Positions 7,323-16,294 of a DNA stretch of 64,000 bases are shown here, in pieces (within the stretch, counting starts at the first letter, position 1; every line of letters starts with the position of its first letter). The DNA is taken from positions 2,914,001 through 2,978,000 of the forward strand of contig NC_015125.1 in the NCBI RefSeq assembly GCF_000202635.1, in the 5' to 3' direction. Below the pieces are notes generated by a model. The model was not told where the DNA came from. It saw only the letters and a program-made list of their open reading frames with translations, and did no database searches. The DNA is from Microbacterium testaceum StLB037 (lineage in GTDB: Bacteria; Actinomycetota; Actinomycetes; Actinomycetales; Microbacteriaceae). The position numbers and the translations under genes are program-made.

Positions 7323-8489
7323 TCAGGCGTCGAGTTGCGCGATGCGCCGGGTCAGCGTGTGCTGCCGCCGAGGCGAACGCAACGCCACGCCCATCGCCGC
7401 GTTGCGGAGGCCGCGGAGAATCGGGCTCCGCAGGGTGGCCATGCGGGTCATTCGATCGGTGAGAGTGATGACTCCCTGCGCGGCGGGGCGACGAAGTCGT
7501 TCGTAGTCGTCGAGGCGATCCTCCGCGCGCTCGCCCTCCAGGACGTCGTTCAGGATGCCGCCGAGCAGAACGGCATCCTGGATACCGAGGTTCATCCCCT
7601 GGCCGCCGGCCGGACTGTGGACGTGCGCCGCGTCGCCGGCGAGGAAGACGTTCCCGTCACGATAGGCGGACGCGAGCCGATGGGCGACGCGGAAGCGCGA
7701 GCTCCAGGCGACGGACCGCACGACGGCGTCCCCCGGCCCTCGTTCGTCGAGGATGTGCTGGACGTCCGCGGCCGTGGGTTCGGCGGGCGCGTCGTCCATG
7801 GTCGCGACGATCCGGTGGCGTCCACCGGGGAGCGGGGCGACGACGACGAGGCCCTGCTTCGCGAGGAACAGCTGCACCTCGTCCGGCGCGAGGGACCAGG
7901 TCATCGAGACGTCGGCGAGAACGAAGGAGGCGGCGTACTCCGACCCCTCGAACGTGATCGCCCGCGCTTTCCGCACCCCGCTCCGACTGCCGTCCGCGCC
8001 GATGACGAACCGGGACGTGGCCTTCTCACGGGTGCCATCACGATGGCGGAGGACGACGGACTCCGCTCCCGCGCCGGTGCCGAAGGACTCGAACGCGACT
8101 TCCCTCTCGATCTCTCCGCCCAGGTCCGTGAAGGCTCGGGCGAGGAGTTCCTCGGTGCGCGCCTGCGACAGCATGAGGGTGAACGGGTACGGCGTCTCGA
8201 GGCTCCGGAAGTCGAGGTGGGCGAGCTTCCTCGCTCCGTCTCGAACGGTGAAGTCCGGCACGATGACGCCCTCGTCGACGATCGGCGCCGCCAGGTCGAT
8301 GGATGCCAGCACCTCGAGCGTCCGCGCGTGGATCACCGCGGCGCGAGAGGTCGATGCACCGTGTTCCGCTGCGTCGACGATCCGAACGTTCGCCCCGCGC
8401 CGGCGCAGCGTCACGGCGGCGGCGAGGCCGACCGGACCGGCTCCGATGATCAGGACATCAGTGGTGTGAGGAGAATCGGAAGTCATCAT
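7323..8489 (-). CDS. FAD-dependent monooxygenase (aromatic hydroxylase type)
   Basis: A 388-aa flavoprotein of the class A group. The N-terminal dinucleotide-binding motif is IIGAGPVGLAAA, the middle DG motif is IGADGSRSGVRK and the GD motif is FLAGDAAHVHSPAGGQGMN. It probably hydroxylates an aromatic compound, or inactivates an antibiotic in the manner of rifampicin monooxygenases, using NAD(P)H and O2. The start is either of two adjacent ATGs; neither has a ribosome binding site. The gene is divergent from a TetR regulator, and an inverted repeat abuts its start codon, so de-repression by the substrate or a related drug is likely. The C-terminal thioredoxin-like domain of longer relatives is absent. 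Confidence 0.85.
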   Translation of the reverse strand: MMTSDSPHTTDVLIIGAGPVGLAAAVTLRRRGANVRIVDAAEHGASTSRAAVIHARTLEVLASIDLAAPIVDEGVIVPDFTVRDGARKLAHLDFRSLETPYPFTLMLSQARTEELLARAFTDLGGEIEREVAFESFGTGAGAESVVLRHRDGTREKATSRFVIGADGSRSGVRKARAITFEGSEYAASFVLADVSMTWSLAPDEVQLFLAKQGLVVVAPLPGGRHRIVATMDDAPAEPTAADVQHILDERGPGDAVVRSVAWSSRFRVAHRLASAYRDGNVFLAGDAAHVHSPAGGQGMNLGIQDAVLLGGILNDVLEGERAEDRLDDYERLRRPAAQGVITLTDRMTRMATLRSPILRGLRNAAMGVALRSPRRQHTLTRRIAQLDA

Positions 8490-8527
8490 GCGTTGACAAT
8501 TTCACCGCGATCGAGAAAAGTCAACGC
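8490..8527. promoter_or_regulatory. Inverted repeat between monooxygenase and TetR genes
   Basis: GCGTTGAC and GTCAACGC form perfect 8-bp arms separated by 22 bp. The left arm directly abuts the monooxygenase ATG and includes a TTGACA hexamer. It is the most probable TetR operator in this gap. Confidence 0.55.
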
Positions 8528-8546
8528 TTGTTGTTAAAATCTCCGC

Positions 8547-9119
8547 ATGACTCCCGAGGACCCCCAGGCACCCACGGCGAAAGGCCGGCGATCCCGCGAA
8601 TCGATCCTCCGCGCGGCCGCCGCGCGCTTCGAAGCCGACGGCTTCGACCGCACGACTGTTCGGGGGATCGCGAAGGACGCCGGCATCGACGCGGCGATGA
8701 TCGTCCGCTACTTCGGAAGCAAGGAGAGCCTCTTCCTCGCCGCGACCGCGATCGATCTCGAGTTGCCGCGCCTGGACACCGATCCCGAGGGCGGCCCGGG
8801 GTACGCCCTCGCGCGACACGCGATCGCGCTCTGGGAGAGTGAGACTCCCGGACGAGCGCTTCGCATCCTGCTGCGGGCTTCCGCGCAGGACGCGGATGCG
8901 GCGGACCGGGTGAAAAAGGTGTTCACGACGCAGGTCTTGCCGTTTCTCTCCGGAAAAGGGGAGCGTTCGCCCACGCATGCCGGCCTCGTCGCCTCGCAGA
9001 TCCTGGGGTACGCCTTCGGTCGCTACGTCCTCGGGCTGGAGCCCCTTGTCGGTGTCGCCGACGACGACGCGGCGCGCCGACTCGGCGCCGCCCTTCAGGC
9101 CGTGATCGACACTCCGTGA
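8547..9119 (+). CDS. TetR/AcrR-family transcriptional regulator
   Basis: A 190-aa repressor with the N-terminal TetR HTH (SRESILRAAAARFEADGFDR, then TTVRGIAKDAGI and IVRYFGSKESLF, about residues 14-60) and a variable C-terminal ligand domain. It is divergent from the FAD monooxygenase and most likely represses it and itself. The start is probably leaderless: TAAAAT at 8535-8540 lies 6 nt before the ATG and no Shine-Dalgarno sequence is present. The ligand is unknown; an aromatic or antibiotic-like substrate of the oxygenase is the simplest guess. Confidence 0.9.
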   Translation: MTPEDPQAPTAKGRRSRESILRAAAARFEADGFDRTTVRGIAKDAGIDAAMIVRYFGSKESLFLAATAIDLELPRLDTDPEGGPGYALARHAIALWESETPGRALRILLRASAQDADAADRVKKVFTTQVLPFLSGKGERSPTHAGLVASQILGYAFGRYVLGLEPLVGVADDDAARRLGAALQAVIDTP

Positions 9120-9169
9120 TGCCCGGACATCCCGTCGCGCGGGCGCGCATCGGGCGGTAGTGTTCCTCC

Positions 9170-9208
9170 ATGCGTACCCTGACGACGTTCTGGTGGCGGC
9201 TGCAGTAG
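9170..9208 (+). CDS. trpS leader peptide (MRTLTTFWWRLQ)
   Basis: A 12-codon peptide with tandem Trp codons (TGG TGG at 9191-9196) ends in TAG inside the first arm of an attenuator and precedes the tryptophanyl-tRNA synthetase gene. TAGTGT at 9158-9163 lies 6 nt before its ATG, so the peptide itself is probably the first codon of a leaderless mRNA. Its role would be sensing charged tRNA-Trp: a ribosome stalled at the Trp pair would select the antiterminator. It parallels the leader described for the inducible tryptophanyl-tRNA synthetase of Streptomyces coelicolor. Confidence 0.85.
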   Translation: MRTLTTFWWRLQ

Positions 9209-9275
9209 CAGCCAGGTGACGCATGTTCGCGGGCTGCACGGCAGCTCGCGCCCCGCAGGTCTTCCCGTGCAGCCC
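9198..9275 (+). promoter_or_regulatory. Transcription attenuator of trpS
   Basis: Four alternating segments are visible. (1) GGCTGC 9198-9203, within the leader peptide end. (2) GCAGCC 9208-9213. (3) GGGCTGCACGG 9231-9241. (4) CCGTGCAGCCC 9265-9275. Pairing 1:2 permits the perfect 11-bp 3:4 hairpin; pairing 2:3 (GCAGCC with GGCTGC) prevents it. The 3:4 hairpin lacks a long U-run, as is common in actinobacteria. Confidence 0.8.
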
Positions 9276-9298
9276 TCTCGACCGGAGGACTCGCACTC

Positions 9299-10351
9299 AT
9301 GGACTCATTCGCCGCGACCCAAGCCCGAATGGCCGACCTCGACGACCGCATCCGCGCCGCGCCGAGTCGCTTCCGCGTGCTCACAGGGGAGCGGCCCACG
9401 GGGCGTCTTCACCTGGGCCACTACTTCGGGACCCTGTCGGAGCGAGCCGTGCTCCAATCCCGGGGAGTCGAGGTCTTCCTCGTGCTCGCGGACTACCAGG
9501 TCATCACCGACCGCGACACCCTGGAGAACGTCGCGGACAACGTGGGGGACATCGTCCTCGATTACCTCGCGGCGGGGCTCGACCCTCTGGGGACGACGAT
9601 CTTCCCGCACTCCGCCGTGCCGTCCCTCCATCAGCTTCTGCTCCCGTTCCTGAGCCTGGTGACGGAGGCGGAGCTGCATCGGAATCCCACGGTCAAAGCA
9701 GAGACCGCCGCCTCGGGCCGCGCCCTCAGCGGACTGATGCTGACCTACCCCGTCCATCAAGCCGCCGACATTCTCTTCTGCAAGGGCAACCTGGTCCCGG
9801 TCGGAAAAGACAACCTTCCCCATGTCGAGCTGACGCGCGTCGTCGCACGGCGGTTCAACGAGAGGTTCGGACCCGTCTTCCCCGAGCCGGAACCGCTCGT
9901 CACGACCTCGCCGGAGGTGCCGGGCGTGGACGGACGCAAGATGTCGAAGAGCTACGGCAACGCGATCGCCCTGGGAATGACCGAGGACGAGACAGCGGCC
10001 GTGATCCGCCGCGCGCGAACCGATGGAGAACGCCGGATCACTTTCGATCCTCCGCGGCGCCCGGGAGTCTCCGCGCTTCTCACGACGATCTCCCTGTGCA
10101 CCGCGACGCCGCCGGAGATGATCGCGGACGAGATCGGCGATCGCGGCAGCGCCGAACTGAAACGCCGGGCAACGGATGCCGTGAACGCTCGGTTCGCGGA
10201 GCACCGGCGCCGTCGGGCTGAGCTCGGGGCCGACCCCGAGGTCGTCGATTCCGTCCTTCGTTCCGGGATCGAACGGGCGAGGGAGATCGCGGATCGCACG
10301 CTCGACGAGGTTCGCGAGGCGATGGGAATGCACTACCTGCGACGGCCCTAG
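9299..10351 (+). CDS. trpS: Tryptophanyl-tRNA synthetase, attenuator-controlled
   Basis: A 350-aa class I synthetase that charges tRNA-Trp. The HIGH-type motif is GRLHLGHYFG (residues 39-48) and the KMSKS loop is GRKMSKSYGN (about 216-225). The TrpRS-typical TYPVHQAADI is present. A good GGAGG ribosome binding site precedes the ATG. The Trp-Trp leader and attenuator upstream indicate induction when charged tRNA-Trp runs low. Such regulated copies are often a second trpS, and some confer resistance to indolmycin-type inhibitors; whether this strain has another trpS cannot be seen here. Confidence 0.92.
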   Translation: MDSFAATQARMADLDDRIRAAPSRFRVLTGERPTGRLHLGHYFGTLSERAVLQSRGVEVFLVLADYQVITDRDTLENVADNVGDIVLDYLAAGLDPLGTTIFPHSAVPSLHQLLLPFLSLVTEAELHRNPTVKAETAASGRALSGLMLTYPVHQAADILFCKGNLVPVGKDNLPHVELTRVVARRFNERFGPVFPEPEPLVTTSPEVPGVDGRKMSKSYGNAIALGMTEDETAAVIRRARTDGERRITFDPPRRPGVSALLTTISLCTATPPEMIADEIGDRGSAELKRRATDAVNARFAEHRRRRAELGADPEVVDSVLRSGIERAREIADRTLDEVREAMGMHYLRRP

Positions 10352-10466
10352 CGGGTCGTACCGGGAGGTGCGACCGACCGTGCAGCGGCGGGCCACGGTG
10401 AACCCCACGATCTGGGCCGACACTGATCGGGAGGCCCCGATTCGAGACGCGCCCCCTCGACCGGAA

Positions 10467-10496
10467 CGGGGCGCCGGACGAGTGTCCGACGCCCCG
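10467..10496. terminator. Hairpin terminator between trpS and GH30 genes
   Basis: 13-bp arms with one mismatch around a GAGT loop lie between two convergent genes. Without U-runs on either side, a bidirectional role is inferred from position and stem strength. Confidence 0.6.
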
Positions 10497-10516
10497 CTCC
10501 AGACGGTTCGCGCTGA

Positions 10517-13500
10517 TCAGCCGCAGGCTCGACGGCTGTAGGTGGCCGTCGTGTCCGTCGCGCTGGAGACTCCGCCGACGACGCCGCGAACGGTGGCGAC
10601 GACCGAGCCCGCCGGGAGCGTCCCGGTGCGTCCCGTGAGGGCCACCGAGCCTGTCTTCCCTGCGCTCAGCGACGTGATCGTCCGCGAGCCCAGCGGCGTG
10701 GCGATCTCGACCGACACCGTCACCGCCGCGCGATTGGTCACCTGCACGGTCAGCACGGGCTTGCCCGCGGCGCAGCGGGTCGAGACCGACACGCTGGATG
10801 CCGTGAGCGCCGTGCGGGCCGCGACGGTCGCCGAGGTCGCGGTGGCCGAGGTGAACCCGTCCTTTGTCGTGGTGGCGCGCACGGAGAGCGCGTGCCCGAC
10901 GTCGGCCGACGCCACCGTGTACTGCGTGCCGGTCGCCGACGTGATCGGGGCCCCGTCGCGCAACCACTGCAGGGTCGTGGTCGCATCGGCGGGGTCGGTC
11001 GTGGCCACGCTCGCGGTGAGCACGGAGCCGGTCACCGGGTCCCCGGAGATGGTGGGAGCGCTGAGCCCCACCTTGCGGGAGACCGTCACGGTGTACGTCC
11101 GCACGGTCGTTCCGTCGGCCGCGGTGACGGTCACCGTGCCGACACCGTTCGCGTCCGCCGGCTGGACGATGGCGACGCGCGCGTTCGTGTCGGTCGGAGC
11201 GGCGTGAAGGGTCGGCCACGCCGCTCCGGCGTGCTCGACCGTGTACGACGTCGTCCCGGATGCGAACGCGGGCACCTGCTGGTAGTCGGTGCTGAGCCGC
11301 GCGAGATCCGCCACCGAAGAGGTGCTGGGGGCGAGAGCGAAGATCTGCACTTCCGACACGACGAGGTGCGTGGACGGGTAGGCGTTCATGACGACGCGAA
11401 CCTGCGAAGCCGACACGTCGCCGAGAGGCACATCGACGACGGGAGCCCCGCTCGTCGGCGTGTCGACGGTGACGGTTCCCGCCGAGGTCCAGGTGCCGCC
11501 GGGCGTCTGGTACTCGACGGACATCGTCTTGGCCCAGCTGGTGGCGGAGCCGTCCTTGTAGAAGAACACCTTGACGTGGCGGACGTCCCGCGTGCGGTCG
11601 AGGGCGTACGTCAGGGTGTCCTGCGCGTTGAGCGTGCCCGAACGCCAGTTCGACCACCCCTTGTCGCTGGTCGACCCGTTCTTCGTGCGGTCGACACTGT
11701 ACGAGTTGCTCTCGGTGTACGTCGCGGACGCGGTGCTCGCCGGTGCGACGTTGGTCTCGCCCGGTGTGGTCACCACCACCGACAGCTGCGCGTCGAGCGC
11801 GGGCTGACCCGTCTCGTTCGAGACGGCGGAGCCGCGCACGGTGACGACACCGGTCTGAGCGAACGCGTTCGCGGCGACGCCCGTCCAGTTCCACGTGACG
11901 GCGGTGTTGGTCCGCGCGTCGGACGATCCGACCCGAGCGGGAACCGTGGTGGGCGCTGCTGATTGCACCGCGGCCAGCGAGCTCCCCGCGTAGACCGTGA
12001 CGGAGACCGGGTCGGTGTCGACGTATCGGCCCACGTCGACGGTGGCCGTCGCGGTGAAGGCCGAGCCGAAGGCATCCGTCCCCTGACCCGACACCTGCCG
12101 GGTGCCGGGCTGAGACCAGTCGATCGACGTGGTGTCCCAGGTGACGTCCGCCGAGCGCTGCACTCCGCCGGCGTACGAGAGGGTGACCTGGCCGGGCAGC
12201 GACGGAGCGCGGCCGGACGGCGTGGCCGCCGTGACGGGCGAGACGGACGCGATCGCCGTGCTGGCGAGGGTCCACCTCTGATTGCCGCCGCCGTTGGCGG
12301 TGTACACCCCGACGGACGCGCCGTCGGCGGTACTGGCCTGGTTCACGTCCAGGACGCTCTGCGAGCTCGCGTTCGCGAGCGCGAACGTCTTGCCGTCGGT
12401 CGTCGAGGGAGTCCACCGGACCCGCGGATCGGTGTCGGATACGGTCCCCGGGTCGAGAAGCGTCGTCCCCTGAGAGGTCGCGGCGAGGAGCTTTCCGGCG
12501 CCGTTGGTGAGGGAGACCGTCTGGCGGTTCGTGCCGGCACCGGAGAGGACGTGCGCGGTCCACTTCTGGGTCGTCGCGGTGGATGCCGCCGTCGCCGAGG
12601 TGCGCAACACGATTCCGGAGGTCTCGCCGCTCAGAGCCTTGCCGCTCTGCGCGCCGATGAACTGGTAGCTCTTGCCGTCCTCGAGACGCGGGGCCGCGGC
12701 GGCGACGCCGGACACGCCCTTCACGACGAACGTGGTGACCGATTTCGCCGGCACCGTGAGGGTCGCCGACTTCTTCGCGAGGTCCACGGGAACCGTCGTC
12801 CCGGCAACGAGCGCGTTCGCGGTGACATCGGTGTCCGGAGACTGGGTGGTGACGATGGGTGTCACCGTCGCCCCGGCGGAGAGCGTTCCGAACTGCGACA
12901 GGTCGATGGTGATGTCGCGCGAGGCGGTGTCGGAGTTGACGTGCACGAGCGTCACGCCGTCACCGGCCGCCGTGACCGCCGCCGTGGTCTGCGTGTCGTC
13001 GGTCGGAATGAGGTGATCCCCCGGGTGGATGTAGTGCGTGAAGTTGCGGATCGTGTTGAACTTCGCGTTGGTCAGCACCTTGCACGAGGGGTCGGCGTCA
13101 CCGTCGGCGAGGCGCCGCGCCGACTTCCCGTCGGCGTTGCAGTCGAAGTCGACGAAGATGCTGCCCCAGTTGGTCTTCTCGACCTTCTGCATGTTGTAAA
13201 GGTCTTCCACGGGCTGCCAGAGCACCCAGGCGCTGGGCTCGAGCTCGCGGAGATCGTCGACCATGTGCCCGGCCACCCCCAGACCGTTGTCGATGTTCGT
13301 CTGGTTGAAGCCCTTGCCGGAGCTGTCCCAGTTGCCCTCGACCTCGCTCATCCACAGGTTCTTGTCGCTCGTCTTGGCGATGTCGCGCACCGCGAGGCGC
13401 CCCGACGTCCCGTACGTGTGGACGTTGAGCCGACTGACTGCGGACTTCGCCTCCGCGCTCCACCCGGCCCAGTCGGTCTGGAAGATGCTCGGGTTGGTCT

Positions 13501-14377
13501 CGTCGGGCGAGGCGATGTGCGCCTTCGTGGTGGTCCCGGGTTGCGCGAGACGGTCGCGCAGAGCTTTGATCACGAGGTCCTGGTTGGCGGGACCGACGTG
13601 GGCGCCTTCCTGCCGGCTCGCCGTCGTGGGCCACCCGTTCGACCCGATGTTCGTGCCCCAGTAGTTCGTGTTCGGCTCGTTCAGCGGCTCGATCGAGTCG
13701 AACGAGATGCCGTAGGTCTGCTCGAGGTGCTGGGTCACGTTGACGAGGTAGCTGGAGAACTTCGCCATGTCGGCGGGAGCGATCTGCTCCGAGGTCGAGT
13801 TCGTGCCGCCCGAGACGTAGCCGCTCTGGGTGAGGAAGTAGGGCGGCGAGTTGCTGAACGCCTCCCACTTCGTCACCTTGTTCTTCAGCGCGTTGACCCA
13901 CCAGTTCTGGGCCGGATCGGCGGTGAAGTCGTACGACGAGGCGCTCTCGCCGTCCCACGCCGCCTTGTACCGATTGCGATCCGCGTACGTCGAGGTGATC
14001 GCGCCGTTCGCGTCGGTGGCGTTCAGATTCGGATTCCACCATCCGGGAACCGCGCCGCCGGGGCGCAGGTAGGACGGAACGTCGGTCGCGTTGCCGCCGC
14101 CGATGTTGTATCGCGCGACGTTCAGGTTGAGCCCGTCGGTGCCGAACACCTTCTCGTACAGGTCGTTGCGGACGGCGTCGGGGTAGCCTCCGGTCGCTTC
14201 GGCGAACCAGGCGAGGCTCGTGCCCCATCCCTCGAACGCGGAACCCTGCGAGGCGGGGTTCGGCGTGATGCGCACGACGTTGGCGGCAACCGCAGGGGAT
14301 GCCGCCGACGCCGCGACGAACGATCCCGCGACCGTCGCGGCGACCGCGAGCGCCGCGAATGCTGCTCGTGTTTTCAT
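10517..14377 (-). CDS. Secreted multidomain glycoside hydrolase, GH30 family
   Basis: A secreted protein of about 1286 aa. Order: signal peptide 1-32 (MKTRAAFAALAVAATVAGSF start); GH30-like (beta/alpha)8 catalytic part about 33-560, with acid/base Glu in EPLNEPN (E234) and nucleophile in WMSEVEGNW; ricin-type lectin domain about 567-707; Ig-like bacterial modules; discoidin (F5/8C) domain about 874-1017; cadherin-like sandwich; Ig-like domain; and a C-terminal 90-residue module bounded by Cys (STRC...RACG). NVARYNIGGGN is reminiscent of subfamily GH30_5 beta-1,6-galactanases. It probably cuts a plant arabinogalactan. An alternative ATG lies at 14395. The C-terminal module recurs in the GH43 protein on the opposite strand. 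Confidence 0.85.
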   Translation of the reverse strand: MKTRAAFAALAVAATVAGSFVAASAASPAVAANVVRITPNPASQGSAFEGWGTSLAWFAEATGGYPDAVRNDLYEKVFGTDGLNLNVARYNIGGGNATDVPSYLRPGGAVPGWWNPNLNATDANGAITSTYADRNRYKAAWDGESASSYDFTADPAQNWWVNALKNKVTKWEAFSNSPPYFLTQSGYVSGGTNSTSEQIAPADMAKFSSYLVNVTQHLEQTYGISFDSIEPLNEPNTNYWGTNIGSNGWPTTASRQEGAHVGPANQDLVIKALRDRLAQPGTTTKAHIASPDETNPSIFQTDWAGWSAEAKSAVSRLNVHTYGTSGRLAVRDIAKTSDKNLWMSEVEGNWDSSGKGFNQTNIDNGLGVAGHMVDDLRELEPSAWVLWQPVEDLYNMQKVEKTNWGSIFVDFDCNADGKSARRLADGDADPSCKVLTNAKFNTIRNFTHYIHPGDHLIPTDDTQTTAAVTAAGDGVTLVHVNSDTASRDITIDLSQFGTLSAGATVTPIVTTQSPDTDVTANALVAGTTVPVDLAKKSATLTVPAKSVTTFVVKGVSGVAAAAPRLEDGKSYQFIGAQSGKALSGETSGIVLRTSATAASTATTQKWTAHVLSGAGTNRQTVSLTNGAGKLLAATSQGTTLLDPGTVSDTDPRVRWTPSTTDGKTFALANASSQSVLDVNQASTADGASVGVYTANGGGNQRWTLASTAIASVSPVTAATPSGRAPSLPGQVTLSYAGGVQRSADVTWDTTSIDWSQPGTRQVSGQGTDAFGSAFTATATVDVGRYVDTDPVSVTVYAGSSLAAVQSAAPTTVPARVGSSDARTNTAVTWNWTGVAANAFAQTGVVTVRGSAVSNETGQPALDAQLSVVVTTPGETNVAPASTASATYTESNSYSVDRTKNGSTSDKGWSNWRSGTLNAQDTLTYALDRTRDVRHVKVFFYKDGSATSWAKTMSVEYQTPGGTWTSAGTVTVDTPTSGAPVVDVPLGDVSASQVRVVMNAYPSTHLVVSEVQIFALAPSTSSVADLARLSTDYQQVPAFASGTTSYTVEHAGAAWPTLHAAPTDTNARVAIVQPADANGVGTVTVTAADGTTVRTYTVTVSRKVGLSAPTISGDPVTGSVLTASVATTDPADATTTLQWLRDGAPITSATGTQYTVASADVGHALSVRATTTKDGFTSATATSATVAARTALTASSVSVSTRCAAGKPVLTVQVTNRAAVTVSVEIATPLGSRTITSLSAGKTGSVALTGRTGTLPAGSVVATVRGVVGGVSSATDTTATYSRRACG

Positions 14378-14438
14378 TTTCCGTTCGTTTCTCATCGCGT
14401 GGGGGCGATGGCTAGGGGTGAATCGTTGTCCGTCGCGT

Positions 14439-15545
14439 TCAGGGGAACCGACGGGTGTTGCGTGTCCTTCGAAGACGGAGAGGGTGCTCATCTCCCATCG
14501 CCGCAGCGCGACGGCCCTCCTCCCGTGCGGCGCGAAGCATCGCGTCGAGCCGCGAGCGCGAACGCCGTCGACCGACGGCGGCCGATGCCACCACGAGGGC
14601 GATTCCCGCGAGGGCCGTCAGCTGCGGCCACGGCACCGAGAACACCGTCGTCTGGGCCGAGACCGAGTTCATCGGCACACCCCGGCCCTGGTCGTCGGCC
14701 GCGGAGCCGGTGAAGTCGACGGTCAGGGGAGCCCAGAACAGCACCCACGCCGACGGCAGGTCGACGCTGAAGCTGCGACGTTCCCCCGGGAAGATCGTGA
14801 CCTTCCCGTCGTCGCCGGTGGGGAAGTCCTGAGCCTCGAAGCCTCCCGTGACGGTCCCGCCGGCGACCACCATCGTGTTCCCGTCGTTCACCACGTCGAA
14901 GGTCGCGCGCAGCGTGCCGGGCTGGAAGGGATTCCACGACAGGTCGTACGAGCCGCTCGGGTTCTCGATGTGCACGGCGGCGGAGAGCTCACCGCTCACC
15001 CGCGTTGTCACGCGGAACCCGACACGGCTGTCGACGGCCACCTGAGCATCCCCTTGCGTGCCGGAGGACAGAACGGATGCCGCGATGCCGGCGGAGTGGT
15101 CTCCGGGCTGGGCATCGGCGGGCACCGTCGTCGTGAAGGCGACGATCGCCGTTTCGTTCGCGGGAACGGTCACCTGCTCCGGGAGGGAGATCCAGGTTCC
15201 GGCATCCTTCGACTGCTGGCTTGTGGGGAGCATGTCGAAACGTCCGCTCGGCGTGTGAAAGCCGTCGGCGGCGGTAAGGCGGAAGGTGACGGTGTCGGTG
15301 CTGAAGTTCCGCACGGCGAAGTGATCGACGGCGGACGCCCCCGGATCCAGATCCTGCTCGATGATCCCTCGGTCGTCCGGGGCGCTCTCCCCGGCGGGAG
15401 TGACGGACCAGGTGATGTCCGGGGTGGCATCCTCAGCTCGTGCCATCGGCGCCGCGAGCATCGGTGCGGCGATGACCGAGGCCGCGAAGGCGAGCACGGC
15501 GACTCCGATCAGGGGCCACCGGCTGATGCGGGCATCCATGGTCAT
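14439..15545 (-). CDS. DUF916-type (WxL-interacting) cell-surface protein
   Basis: A 368-aa exported membrane-anchored protein. It has a signal peptide (about 1-38, ending MARAEDA), an N-terminal immunoglobulin-like region like DUF916 (DRGIIEQDLDPGASAVDHFA, then FSTDTVTFRLTAADG), a second beta-sandwich like DUF3324 to about residue 300, one C-terminal TM helix (LTALAGIALVVASAAVG) and a basic Arg-rich tail. This is the layout of WxL-interacting proteins of Firmicutes. The GGAGGAG site before the ATG at 15545 fixes the start. It lies between a WxL-like secreted protein and the GH30 enzyme in one direction, so it may anchor or present partners at the cell surface. Confidence 0.75.
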   Translation of the reverse strand: MTMDARISRWPLIGVAVLAFAASVIAAPMLAAPMARAEDATPDITWSVTPAGESAPDDRGIIEQDLDPGASAVDHFAVRNFSTDTVTFRLTAADGFHTPSGRFDMLPTSQQSKDAGTWISLPEQVTVPANETAIVAFTTTVPADAQPGDHSAGIAASVLSSGTQGDAQVAVDSRVGFRVTTRVSGELSAAVHIENPSGSYDLSWNPFQPGTLRATFDVVNDGNTMVVAGGTVTGGFEAQDFPTGDDGKVTIFPGERRSFSVDLPSAWVLFWAPLTVDFTGSAADDQGRGVPMNSVSAQTTVFSVPWPQLTALAGIALVVASAAVGRRRSRSRLDAMLRAAREEGRRAAAMGDEHPLRLRRTRNTRRFP

Positions 15546-15616
15546 GTTCTCTCCTCCGGCTCGGCGTGCGGTCGGGCTCTGTGTCGCGTCGACCGCACGC
15601 CCGGTGCGAACAGTCG

Positions 15617-16294
15617 TCAGTTCACGTCTTCGAAGAGCGAGAGCGTCAGTGTCGAGTGGTACTCGCCCGGGGCGACCGTCGCGGGGGCCTTCAGGAGCAG
15701 GTGCGCCGTCGCCGACGACTGCGTCTGGCCGGCACTGACGAGAGCGGCCGAGTCGAGTCCGGCGTACAGCAGGTCGCCGCTCACCAGTCCGGTGTTGTTG
15801 TCGTCCGCGGGTGAGTTGGTGGCGGCGTCGGGGTGCGGCACGACGACGTCGCCCGGTGCGACGTTGCCGTCCCCGTCGGACCCGACGAGAGCCGGGGTCC
15901 ACCCGAGGTTCGCGGCGGGGATCGTCGCCCCCGAAGGACCGGAGAACGCGGTGGCCTGTCCGGTCACGTACCACCAGCGCGACTGCCCGGTCGTCAGTCC
16001 CGAGGAGATCTCCGCCGCGGTACGGGTGTCGGTGACGGTGACTTTCGGCAGGTCACCGGCGAAGGCACGCTGGGCCGCCGAGCCGGATGACGTTTCCGCG
16101 AGCGCGGCGGTGGTGCCCGCGACGGTCAGCGTGAGCGAGCCGGGCGCGACGACCGGCGCGATGTCGACGGAGACGTCGACGTCGGTGCCGGACCCCACCT
16201 GGTTCGCGTAGGCGGCACTGGCGGTTCCCATCAGCAGGAGGCATCCCGTCGTGGCGACGACGAGACGGGCGGCGAGGCCTGTGGACATTCTCAT
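15617..16294 (-). CDS. Secreted WxL-like surface protein
   Basis: A 225-aa exported protein with a signal peptide (ending SAAYANQ), followed by a single beta-rich domain. QSRWWYVTGQATAF and the C-terminal GEYHSTLTLSLFED resemble the two conserved parts of WxL domains (a tryptophan motif, then a C-terminal YxATLTWTL-like strand), although the second Trp motif is degenerate. It is followed 71 bp later by the DUF916 protein, the usual partner of WxL proteins. A role in cell-wall or polysaccharide attachment is inferred. Residue 1 or 3 could be the start; both ATGs are in frame. Confidence 0.65.
   Translation of the reverse strand: MRMSTGLAARLVVATTGCLLLMGTASAAYANQVGSGTDVDVSVDIAPVVAPGSLTLTVAGTTAALAETSSGSAAQRAFAGDLPKVTVTDTRTAAEISSGLTTGQSRWWYVTGQATAFSGPSGATIPAANLGWTPALVGSDGDGNVAPGDVVVPHPDAATNSPADDNNTGLVSGDLLYAGLDSAALVSAGQTQSSATAHLLLKAPATVAPGEYHSTLTLSLFEDVN

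Noticed and set aside
9170..9299. T-box riboswitch upstream of trpS
   Set aside because: The short leader has no T-box sequence or specifier stem; the Trp-Trp leader peptide and alternating hairpins explain it as ribosome-mediated attenuation.
11963..14713. A 916-aa open frame on the + strand antisense to the GH30 gene
   Set aside because: The product is Arg/Gly/Asp/Val-rich with no recognisable domain and lies antisense to a clear secreted enzyme. Long antisense frames are normal in high-GC coding DNA.
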